Below the pieces are notes generated by a model that had not been told where the DNA came from, did no database searches, and saw nothing but the letters and a program-made list of their open reading frames with translations. Source: Melioribacteraceae bacterium (lineage in GTDB: Bacteria > Bacteroidota > Ignavibacteria > Ignavibacteriales > Melioribacteraceae). Taken from it: a DNA stretch of 27,227 nt. A program made the translations under genes and the position numbers. Location: assembly GCA_023230485.1 (NCBI GenBank), contig JALNXG010000054.1:1-27227 (forward strand). The letters run 5' to 3'. Of this stretch, positions 21,247 through 27,227 are shown piece after piece; position 1 is the first letter of the stretch; each line of letters begins with the position of its first letter.

Positions 21247-22167
21247 ATGGCTTATAATATTGAATTCAGACCTAAAACTTTTAATGAGATAATAGGAAAC
21301 CGGGACACTGTAGAATCCTTACAGTCTTTATTACAGCAGAAAGACCCTCCACATACGTTCCTATTCTCCGGCCTGACGGGCTGTGGGAAGACTACCCTGG
21401 CCCGTATAGTGGCCAATGAATTAGGATGTTCTGAATATGATCGGATCGAGCTAAATTCGAGCAATAATAGAGGAATAGATACTGCCCGTGATATTATTTC
21501 TCAGATGTCTTTCAAGCCACTTCAGGGCAAATGTAAAGTTTATATACTGGATGAGGTTCATGCCACTACAAAGGATTTCCAGCACGCCATGCTTAAGGCA
21601 TTGGAAGATGCTCCAAAACATGTATTTTTTATTTTGTGTACTACGGAGCCGGAGAAACTGCTCAAGACTATTTTAAATAGATGTTCCAGGTTTGAGGTTC
21701 ATAAATTAAATATTAAGATGATAATGAGATTACTGGACAATGTTCTTTCTCCCCGGAAAATAAAAATCAATATAGATGTACTGGAAAAGATAGCAGAGGA
21801 ATCGGAAGGAATCCCCCGACAAGCCTTAATAATGTTGCAACAAATTATCGGGATTAAAGAAGCAGATAAAGCAATCAAGATAATTCAATCTATAAAGACA
21901 GACCAGAAGCAGGTCATAGATTTATGCCGGGCCCTCAACGAGGGAAGGGCATGGAATCAAATAGCAGGAATAATAAAAAGTATAGAAGCAGAACCTGAAT
22001 CCATTCGGCGCGCTGTGCTGGGATATTTTACCACCATTGCTTTAAATTCTAAGGATAAGAAAACAGCTCTGCGATCGGCTATGATTATTGAAAATTTTAC
22101 TGATAATTATTATGACAGCGGAAAAGCCGGATTGATACTATCGGCTTTCAGATCAGTAATGCAATAA
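21247..22167 (+). CDS. Clamp loader ATPase, RFC/gp44/DnaX-like
   Basis: The gene has AAGGAGAA upstream. It begins with the FRPKTFNEIIGNRDTVESL box shared by DnaX and RFC. Walker A is GLTGCGKT at 42-49, Walker B VYILDEVH near 98-105, sensor 1 ILCTTEPEKL, and NRCSRF is the SRC arginine finger. The zinc insertion of bacterial DnaX is missing, and ELNSSNNRGID stands where RFC small subunits have ELNASDERGID, so it resembles RFC small subunit or T4 gp44. It likely forms an oligomeric loader for the clamp at 16871. No separate large subunit is seen in the window. Confidence 0.85.
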   Translation: MAYNIEFRPKTFNEIIGNRDTVESLQSLLQQKDPPHTFLFSGLTGCGKTTLARIVANELGCSEYDRIELNSSNNRGIDTARDIISQMSFKPLQGKCKVYILDEVHATTKDFQHAMLKALEDAPKHVFFILCTTEPEKLLKTILNRCSRFEVHKLNIKMIMRLLDNVLSPRKIKINIDVLEKIAEESEGIPRQALIMLQQIIGIKEADKAIKIIQSIKTDQKQVIDLCRALNEGRAWNQIAGIIKSIEAEPESIRRAVLGYFTTIALNSKDKKTALRSAMIIENFTDNYYDSGKAGLILSAFRSVMQ

Positions 22168-22178
22168 ATAAAATTTTT

Positions 22179-22207
22179 CTTTAAATTTTTTATTTATTTT
22201 GTATAAT
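22179..22207 (+). promoter_or_regulatory. Promoter of the CTTTAA-N17-TATAWT class
   Basis: CTTTAA at 22179-22184, 17 bases, TATAAT at 22202-22207. It is nearly identical to 10787-10815, in the 59-base gap before the gene at 22227. It would drive the coiled-coil protein, SSB, RecA and recombination genes. Confidence 0.7.
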
Positions 22208-22226
22208 ATATAAGAGGAGAAAAAGT

Positions 22227-22727
22227 ATGAGTAAAGAATTTACTGTTCAAGACATCGACAATATTGATCGATTAGCTCTTGATGAAGAGTGGCTGAGGCA
22301 GCCTGCAATGTATCGGTATTTTGCCACTGTAGCTGAGGAAGCCCGAAGGGATGCGGACAAAGCAAGTGAAGCATTAAAAGTAGTTGATGCTGAGATTGAC
22401 AAGGAACTCAGATTTAATGCCTCTATGAATGAAGCTAAGGTCACGGAGAAATCTATTGCTAATGAAATCATAATGGACAAGAGACATACGAAGGCAATGG
22501 AAGATTACCTGGAAGCAGAGCATGAGGCGCGAGTGTTAAACAATGCTAATAAGATGGCAATGGATCACCGAAAGAAAGCACTTGAATATATGTGTCAATT
22601 AGAATTAGCAAATTATAATTCCACGCCCCGGCAGCCGAAAGACACGAAAGAAAATATCAGGGAAAGAGCAGCAGACAAGCATCAGATGGATGCTATTGAT
22701 AAAAAATCTAAAAAGAGGATCAAATAA
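22227..22727 (+). CDS. Coiled-coil protein, possible recombination mediator
   Basis: It follows AGAGGAGAAA. The 166 residues are nearly all helical and highly charged: a short N-terminal LDEEWLRQPAMYRYF segment, then a long Ala/Glu/Lys coiled coil (about 35-125), and a basic tail ending KKSKKRIK. No catalytic motif is present. It lies directly ahead of SSB and RecA, the place where a UvsY-like mediator or SSB partner would be expected, but sequence alone does not show homology to UvsY. A scaffold or DNA-binding role is the alternative. Confidence 0.5.
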   Translation: MSKEFTVQDIDNIDRLALDEEWLRQPAMYRYFATVAEEARRDADKASEALKVVDAEIDKELRFNASMNEAKVTEKSIANEIIMDKRHTKAMEDYLEAEHEARVLNNANKMAMDHRKKALEYMCQLELANYNSTPRQPKDTKENIRERAADKHQMDAIDKKSKKRIK

Positions 22728-22729
22728 AA

Positions 22730-23941
22730 ATGTCGTCTCTTAATAAAAATAAATCAGGAAAAGAAAAATACAAATTGTCCGATGTATACGAAGACGATTT
22801 CAAAAATAAGGATAAGGGCAGCGGAGGTAATAGAGCAAATTATCTTGACCTGTCTGATTACCCTGATCTTGAATTCTACAAAGTAAAGAAAGACAAAAAC
22901 AAAATCGGGATTCTTCAATACAGAATCACTACAGACAATCACCCCAAAGGCCGGGAGAAAGGAAAGACAGATTACAAGCTGGCTGTATTTGTACATCGCT
23001 TTTTCGGAGAAAGTGAAGGAAATTATCTTTGTATGAAAGAAACTTTTAATCAGCCCTGTCCCGGTTGTAAAGAAATAAAAAAGATGGTAGATTCAAAAGA
23101 ATATACCTACAAAGACAAGGAAGTAAAAGACATGCGGGCACAGCAGAGGGAAGTATTCATCATTCAGGACTTAATGAAGAATGATGATAAATTTTATCTT
23201 CTTGATTTAAGCCACTGGGAATTTCTGAAAGAAGTTTTAGCCGAAGCTGAAAGAGATACTGACGGGGAAGGGGTTATTCCTTTTGCCGACCCGGATGAAG
23301 GGAAAGCTATAATTTTTTACGGGGAAGAAAGAGAAGGTGAATTTAAAAATACAACTTACAAGCCTACCGGATTCCGCTTCAAAGATCGGGAACCTGTTGA
23401 CCCGGAAATATTTGATGAAGTTCCTTCATTGGATGCCTTGCTGGTAATCCCGGATTATGAAGAAATGGAAAAAGATTTATATGGGATTTCCTCGAAAGAA
23501 GAAACAGATGATGACGATGATGAACCAGTAAAAAAGAAATCTAAAAAGCCAGTAGATGATGATGAGGAAGAGTCGGAGGAAGATAAAGATTCAGAAGATG
23601 AGGACAATGATTCAGATGATGATGATCTGGACAAAGGATTTAAAAAAGCAGTTTCCAAAGATGATGACGATGATGATGAGGAGGAACCTGTTAAAAAGAA
23701 ATCCCGGAAGCCTGTTGATGAGGACGATGATGAAGATGAAAAACCAAAACAATCTTCCGTAAAAAAGAAGAGCAGAAAACCTGCTGATGATGACGATGAT
23801 GACGAACCGCCTTCAAAGAAAAAAGGAAAACAGAAATGTCCTAGTGGGCATAAATTCGGAGAAGATTGTGATGAATACCAAAAAGATTGCTCAAAATGCA
23901 AACTCTGGGATGATTGTTCAGAAGCCTATGGAAAGGATTAA
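22730..23941 (+). CDS. Single-stranded DNA-binding protein, gp32-like, with charged tail
   Basis: Residues 1-250 form the folded part: a basic N-terminus, then H90, C101, C110 and C113 in a gp32-like zinc-binding context (LCMKETFNQPCPGCKE) and OB-fold-like strands. Residues 260-366 alternate acidic Asp/Glu blocks with basic PVKKKSRKP modules. The C-terminus has C370, C380, C387, C390 and C396 in CPSGHKFGEDCDEY...CSKCKLWDDC, a Cys-rich module seen in other phage SSBs. The acidic region probably recruits partners, as SSB tails do. T4 gp32 is about 300 residues, so this is long because of the repeats. It would coat ssDNA in replication and RecA loading. Confidence 0.75.
   Translation: MSSLNKNKSGKEKYKLSDVYEDDFKNKDKGSGGNRANYLDLSDYPDLEFYKVKKDKNKIGILQYRITTDNHPKGREKGKTDYKLAVFVHRFFGESEGNYLCMKETFNQPCPGCKEIKKMVDSKEYTYKDKEVKDMRAQQREVFIIQDLMKNDDKFYLLDLSHWEFLKEVLAEAERDTDGEGVIPFADPDEGKAIIFYGEEREGEFKNTTYKPTGFRFKDREPVDPEIFDEVPSLDALLVIPDYEEMEKDLYGISSKEETDDDDDEPVKKKSKKPVDDDEEESEEDKDSEDEDNDSDDDDLDKGFKKAVSKDDDDDDEEEPVKKKSRKPVDEDDDEDEKPKQSSVKKKSRKPADDDDDDEPPSKKKGKQKCPSGHKFGEDCDEYQKDCSKCKLWDDCSEAYGKD
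23507..23830 (+). repeat. Degenerate acidic/basic repeat within the SSB gene
   Basis: GAT/GAC/GAA/GAG runs alternate four times with modules encoding PVKKKSKKP, PVKKKSRKP, SVKKKSRKP and PPSKKKGK. The units differ in length and the runs could slip without losing frame. Long apparent ORFs on the other strand here are by-products of this composition. Confidence 0.85.
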
Positions 23942-24143
23942 ATTAACAGTCCCGGAAGCTGCAAAGAAGGCAAAGAAGTCTACTGAGACAATCCGGACAT
24001 GGATAGAGGATTTCAAGATCGGAAAGAAGATCGCCGGACGCTATGAAGTTTATTCCGATATGCTACAAAAAGTTTTAAATGGGGAATTGACATATGAAAA
24101 CCAAGGCAGACCATCTAAAAAAGACAAGAAAAAAGATTGTTGA
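23928..24143 (+). CDS. Small helix-turn-helix protein, 71 aa
   Basis: LTVPEAAKKAKKSTETIRTWIEDFKIGKKIAGRYEVYSDML is a MerR/excisionase-like helix-turn-helix with a short wing, followed by a basic tail (GRPSKKDKKKD). The ATG at 23928 overlaps the SSB end by 14 bases; an in-frame ATG at 23910 is the alternative start, and neither has a clear SD. The gene overlaps the RecA-like gene by 50 bases. It could be an excisionase-like or transcriptional regulator, or a DNA-binding recombination accessory. Confidence 0.6.
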   Translation: MERIKLTVPEAAKKAKKSTETIRTWIEDFKIGKKIAGRYEVYSDMLQKVLNGELTYENQGRPSKKDKKKDC

Positions 24144-25146
24144 ACAGGTGAAGGAATCTGCCCGAACACCCAGATCAAAACCCTTAATCCCCACCCTCCC
24201 GACAAGCATAACTCCGCTGGACTGCGCTTTGTCGGGAGGGGTCTCTATCGGACAAATTTCTAATATTGTCGGGGACTCTTCATCAGGTAAGACTTTCCTG
24301 GCTTCTGAATTTATTGCTGCTGCTTATCGACTATTAGGAAATAAGCTGGAATGGTTTTATGATGATGTTGAAAACAGGTATTCCTTTAACACCAGAGACC
24401 TTTATGGAATTGATATTATAAAAAAAGATCAGATCAATAGTCATACCATAGAGGATTTCACGGGAAATTTAAAAAGTAAATTATCCCGGTTGCCTGAAGG
24501 AAAAACCCTTATCTATGTTTTGGATTGCTTTGATATGCTATCCAGTAAAGCGGAAATGGAAAGGGATAAGGACAAAGAAGATAAAGGAACTTACAACCTG
24601 GAGAAAGTTAAAAACCTGGGGAAATTTTTCCGGTTAAGAATGAAAGATATAAGAGATAAAAAATGTATTCTTATTATTATATCACAAGTCCGGGAAAATA
24701 TCGGTGTTACTTACGGGCCTAAATATTACAGAACCGGGGGTAAGGCTCTGGATCACATGGCTTCTCTTATTATATGGCTAGCTGAGACTGAGAAGCACCG
24801 GAAGAAAGGACGTGTATATGGGATTACTACAAAGGCCAGAATTACAAAGATAGGAAATGACAAACCATTTCGGGAAGCATACATGGAAATCCTTTTTGAT
24901 TATGGTGTAGATAATATCAGAACAAATATTTTATACCTATATAATTTATATACAGACCTGGGCAAGCATAAAGCAAAAGTGGAAAGTGAATTATTTCAGT
25001 GGGATAATAATGAATTTTCCCTGAAAGGCTTAATACATCATATTGAAAGTAACAACCTGGAAAAGGAACTGGCTCAGAAAGTAATTGATAAATGGGAAAA
25101 AATAGAGGATTCAATTTCCAGCGCGGGTAGGAAAAAGAAATGGTAA
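24094..25146 (+). CDS. recA: RecA/UvsX-type recombinase
   Basis: Walker A GDSSSGKT is at 60-67, preceded by the ITPLDCALSGGVSIGQI stretch equivalent to the TGIxxLDxxLGGGLPxG region. LIYVLDCFDML is Walker B, LIIISQVRENIGV matches the NQ(I/V)R sensor with its loop 1, and YYRTGGKALDHMAS matches the TGGxALxxYAS element. The 350-residue size suits RecA. The C-terminal domain is more like UvsX than bacterial RecA. It would form filaments on ssDNA and drive strand exchange and recombination-dependent replication with the SSB, Rad50 and Mre11-like genes nearby. The SD before 24094 is GGGGA. Confidence 0.85.
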   Translation: MKTKADHLKKTRKKIVEQVKESARTPRSKPLIPTLPTSITPLDCALSGGVSIGQISNIVGDSSSGKTFLASEFIAAAYRLLGNKLEWFYDDVENRYSFNTRDLYGIDIIKKDQINSHTIEDFTGNLKSKLSRLPEGKTLIYVLDCFDMLSSKAEMERDKDKEDKGTYNLEKVKNLGKFFRLRMKDIRDKKCILIIISQVRENIGVTYGPKYYRTGGKALDHMASLIIWLAETEKHRKKGRVYGITTKARITKIGNDKPFREAYMEILFDYGVDNIRTNILYLYNLYTDLGKHKAKVESELFQWDNNEFSLKGLIHHIESNNLEKELAQKVIDKWEKIEDSISSAGRKKKW

Positions 25147-25180
25147 ATGAAGCCAATTTAAAAGAAATTGAGGAGAGAAC

Positions 25181-25546
25181 ATGAAAACATCTTCTGCAAA
25201 GGCAAAAGGAAGGAACCTTCAAAAATGGGCCTGTGAACAGATTTCTAAATTATTATTTATTCCATGGGGATACGAAGATGAAAAATTGATTCAACCAAGA
25301 CTTATGGGACAGTCAGGAACTGATGTAGTATTAAGAATGGAAGCAAAAGATCAATTTCTATTTGATGTTGAATGTAAAGCAACAGAAAAAATAAATCTTT
25401 ATAAAGATATTGAACAAGCTAAAACAAATACAAGCCCAACTCGGAACTGGCTTTTAATTCATAAGAAAAACAGAAATGTCCCTATTGTTATTTTAGACGC
25501 CAATGTATTTTTTAATATAATGGAGGAACTTATTCATGGCAAGTAA
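25181..25546 (+). CDS. PD-(D/E)XK nuclease, Holliday-junction-resolvase-like
   Basis: It follows GGAGAG. The active-site pattern is E19, GTD48 and E64-C-K66 with a later Gln in YKDIEQAK, as in the PD-(D/E)XK fold and in Hjc-type resolvases. KAKGRNLQKWACEQI at the start matches the KxxGxxxExxx opening. Length (121 residues) is that of Hjc and small phage resolvases. It would cut branched DNA after recombination, or act as a structure-specific or degradative nuclease. It sits after RecA and before the Rad50-like gene. Confidence 0.7.
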   Translation: MKTSSAKAKGRNLQKWACEQISKLLFIPWGYEDEKLIQPRLMGQSGTDVVLRMEAKDQFLFDVECKATEKINLYKDIEQAKTNTSPTRNWLLIHKKNRNVPIVILDANVFFNIMEELIHGK

Positions 25547-25703
25547 TGCTCCAATACATAATACTTTTTTAAACAGAAAGCAAAGAAGAAGACTGAGAAA
25601 GAAGCAGAGGCATAATTTATTTACTAAAAAATATTCAAGCTCTACTGCGAAGGAGTCGGCAAGAAAAATATTATTCCCGGAGAAGATAAAAGATGCTAAA
25701 TAA
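25536..25703 (+). CDS. Small basic protein, 55 aa
   Basis: It overlaps the resolvase 3' end by 11 bases and has a strong GGAGGA SD. The middle is very basic (NRKQRRRLRKKQRHN), indicating nucleic-acid or acidic-protein binding. No family is recognised. It overlaps the next gene by 11 bases, so it is part of the coupled block. Confidence 0.6.
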   Translation: MASNAPIHNTFLNRKQRRRLRKKQRHNLFTKKYSSSTAKESARKILFPEKIKDAK

Positions 25704-25950
25704 CATATTTAAAATTAAAACAGAATTAGTAGTAAAGCAAAGGTCTTCTTATACTAATCTCTCTGATTTTTTATCCTACATGGAAGATAAATATATTGGT
25801 AGTATAAAATCAGATCCAAATTTATTAAAAGAAAAAATAAAATTTGATATAGATTGTTTTTGCAAAAAAATGATAAGTATAGGGAATATATCACCTATGT
25901 TTGCAGAAGATTTAAAATATGTTTTAGAAAAGCATTTAATTATAAGGTAA
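25693..25950 (+). CDS. Hypothetical protein, 85 aa
   Basis: GGAGAAG lies upstream. The 85-residue product is helical, with one Cys pair region (FDIDCFCKKM) and no membrane span. It is AT-rich. No family is recognised. It is coupled to the gene before it and ends two bases before the Rad50-like start, so it may be part of the recombination operon. Confidence 0.55.
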   Translation: MLNNIFKIKTELVVKQRSSYTNLSDFLSYMEDKYIGSIKSDPNLLKEKIKFDIDCFCKKMISIGNISPMFAEDLKYVLEKHLIIR

Positions 25951-25952
25951 CT

Positions 25953-26876
25953 ATGATTTCTTCTATCACTATTCAAAATTTTGAAAGCCATGAGCATACT
26001 GACATAGAACTTTCCCCAGGGGTCAATGTTTTTATTGGCAGTACGGATAATGGAAAGTCAGGAATAATCCGCGCCTTGAAATGGCTACTTGCTAACAGAC
26101 CCCTGGGGGATTCTTTCCGCAGTCACTGGGGCGGTGATACTTCTGTTGCTCTTACACTAGAAAATGATTTTCAAGTAGTAAGAGAAAAAGGAAAATCTGC
26201 TAAAGATAATTGTTATAGAATTTCTACTACCCCAAATTCTTTAGAGGCTCCTGGTACCACTGTCCCGGAACCCGTTGCTCAGCTACTGAACATTGATGAA
26301 ATAAATACTCAATATCAATTGGACAGACCTTTCCTGTTGCTTAATACTCCGGGGGAAGTAGCAAAGTATTTGAACAAGATTGTAAACTGGGAAGCTATCG
26401 ACCGGGCACAGTCTTATGTAAAAACAAAAAAGAATGATCTAAACAGAACAATAAAATCCCGGACTTATGATCTTGAGAAGAAAGAAGAGAGTTTAAAAAA
26501 ATATGATTATATTGATGACTTTGAAATCGATCTGAAAGCCCTGGAAAAGAAAAATAATTTCTTTATTTCTTTAAAGGATAAATATACATCTCTCTTTAAA
26601 TCTATTCAGCTGATTGAATCTATACAGAAAGATATTGAAGCTAATAAAAAGAATTATCCTTCAGAAAAAGAAATTGATTCCTATATAAAGAAAACAGAGC
26701 AACTGGAAAAACTAAATGATTCTTATGAGACTTTAAATTCTCAGGTAAGAAAAATTGAAACTTTAAAAATTCAATTATCGGACATGAGAAAAAAATATAG
26801 TAAGAAAAAAGAAATGCTTGATAAACTTACACCGGAGACCTGTCCACTGTGCAACCAGAAGATGCCGAAAAAATAG
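25953..26876 (+). CDS. Rad50/SbcC/gp46-like ATPase, ending at the zinc hook
   Basis: The start is the ATG at 25953; the longer frame upstream overlaps the 85-aa gene. Residues 1-36 read ISSITIQNFESHEHTDIEL...GSTDNGKS, the Rad50-type Walker A at 29-36, then the GIIRALKWLLANRP segment found in phage members. A coiled coil runs from about 150 to 290. The last residues, TCPLCNQKMPKK, are a Cys-x2-Cys zinc hook, and the gene stops there. The returning coiled coil, signature motif and Walker B are absent. Either this phage lineage uses half-length proteins or the C-terminal half is elsewhere. Confidence 0.75.
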   Translation: MISSITIQNFESHEHTDIELSPGVNVFIGSTDNGKSGIIRALKWLLANRPLGDSFRSHWGGDTSVALTLENDFQVVREKGKSAKDNCYRISTTPNSLEAPGTTVPEPVAQLLNIDEINTQYQLDRPFLLLNTPGEVAKYLNKIVNWEAIDRAQSYVKTKKNDLNRTIKSRTYDLEKKEESLKKYDYIDDFEIDLKALEKKNNFFISLKDKYTSLFKSIQLIESIQKDIEANKKNYPSEKEIDSYIKKTEQLEKLNDSYETLNSQVRKIETLKIQLSDMRKKYSKKKEMLDKLTPETCPLCNQKMPKK

Positions 26877-26968
26877 AGAAAGCAAAAGACAAGATCAAAC
26901 GATCTTTATTGATAAGATTTTCTCTGACTCAGGATGAAGATATTTTATTCTTATTAAGGAGAATATGA
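26849..26968 (+). CDS. Possible 39-aa protein between the Rad50- and Mre11-like genes
   Basis: A GTG at 26849, with CCGGAGA ten bases before it, opens a frame that overlaps the end of the Rad50-like gene by 28 bases and ends in an ATGA overlap with the Mre11-like start. The peptide (MQPEDAEKIEKAKDKIKR then a hydrophobic end) is a charged helix. The coupled ends favour a real gene or a ribosome-delivery ORF. It is not a simple frameshift of the Rad50 second half, because it is far too short. Confidence 0.4.
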   Translation: MQPEDAEKIEKAKDKIKRSLLIRFSLTQDEDILFLLRRI

Positions 26969-27227
26969 AAACATATAATTTTATAGCTTGTGCCGATTTA
27001 CATCTCCGGGATTCTATTCCCCATGCCCGTACAGATGATTACTGGAAGGCTCAGGAAAAGAAATTTCGATTTCTTATTGATACAGCTAATGAAAAGAATT
27101 GTGATATATATTGCGCTGGGGATTTTTTTCATCGGGCAAAGAGCAGTTCCTTTCTTGAGGCCTGGATAATTGAACAATTACAAGATTTGAAAAACGAAGG
27201 GTTAAAATTTCATGTAATACCAGGACA
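26965..27227 (+). CDS. Mre11/SbcD/gp47-like nuclease (partial at right edge)
   Basis: AAGGAGAAT precedes the ATG. The visible 87 residues contain metallophosphoesterase motif I as CADLHLRD (D-x-H), motif II as AGDFFHRAK (GD) and the start of motif III at VIPG. This is the usual order in Mre11, SbcD and T4 gp47, which bind two metal ions and process DNA ends with the Rad50-like partner encoded just upstream. The rest of the gene lies outside the window. Confidence 0.8.
   Translation, partial: MKTYNFIACADLHLRDSIPHARTDDYWKAQEKKFRFLIDTANEKNCDIYCAGDFFHRAKSSSFLEAWIIEQLQDLKNEGLKFHVIPG

Noticed and set aside
23455..23901. 148-codon minus-strand Ser-rich ORF
   Set aside because: It is a shadow of the Asp/Glu codons of the SSB tail (complement of GAT/GAC/GAA gives Ser/Phe codons); no SD and no independent structure.
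25140..25184. 14-codon ORF between the RecA-like and resolvase genes
   Set aside because: It overlaps both neighbours, but length and weak SD do not allow distinction from chance.

Overview
This 27.2 kb window is AT-rich and almost completely coding. Strong Shine-Dalgarno (SD) sequences and many 4-nt ATGA stop/start overlaps are visible, and all but one gene lie on the + strand. The content is that of the DNA-replication and recombination region of a large tailed bacteriophage (Caudoviricetes), perhaps infecting a low-GC host such as a member of the Bacillota. No structural, lysis, integrase or tRNA genes are visible, so the phage assignment rests on the gene set and the host is inferred from composition and SD strength only.

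Layout. 1-80: the start of a divergent minus-strand gene. 81-2850: an early-type block of small zinc-binding or unknown proteins, a sigma-factor-like protein, and a recombination scar (2134-2263) in which the 5' end of a helicase gene is joined to the 3' end of a sigma gene, followed by a gene made of 18-bp repeats that encodes a hexapeptide beta-helix. 2851-5537: SNF2-type helicase, a small membrane protein and a CHC2/TOPRIM primase. 5538-6150: the only long non-coding stretch. It holds a promoter, several GC-rich hairpins, two mutually exclusive folds, a consensus-strength SD driving a 7-codon leader ORF, and a second promoter candidate. 6151-10781: small proteins, a stand-alone Spo11/topoisomerase VI-A-like protein, a winged-helix initiator candidate, membrane and NlpC/P60-like proteins, and a DnaB-type helicase.

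10844-21244 is a translationally coupled operon. It starts from a phage-type promoter and encodes a fold-type II PLP-enzyme homologue, two SplB-like radical SAM proteins, two related DNA methyltransferases, a DUF2156/GNAT-like transferase candidate, one clear and one possible sliding clamp, and a uracil-DNA-glycosylase/DNA polymerase A fusion. 21247-27227 continues with an RFC/gp44-like clamp loader, a second copy of the same promoter, a coiled-coil protein, single-stranded-DNA-binding protein, a small HTH protein, RecA/UvsX, a PD-(D/E)XK resolvase candidate, and a Rad50/Mre11 (gp46/gp47)-like pair.

Together the genes can supply most of a replisome (helicase, primase, polymerase, clamp, loader, SSB) and recombination-dependent replication (RecA, Rad50/Mre11, resolvase). 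The least explained parts are (i) the PLP / radical SAM / methyltransferase / GNAT-like cluster, which I read as a candidate DNA base-modification or base-repair pathway, (ii) the structured non-coding region at 5580-6150, and (iii) a non-canonical promoter class, CTTTAA-N17-TATAWT, found three times alongside a phage sigma-like gene.
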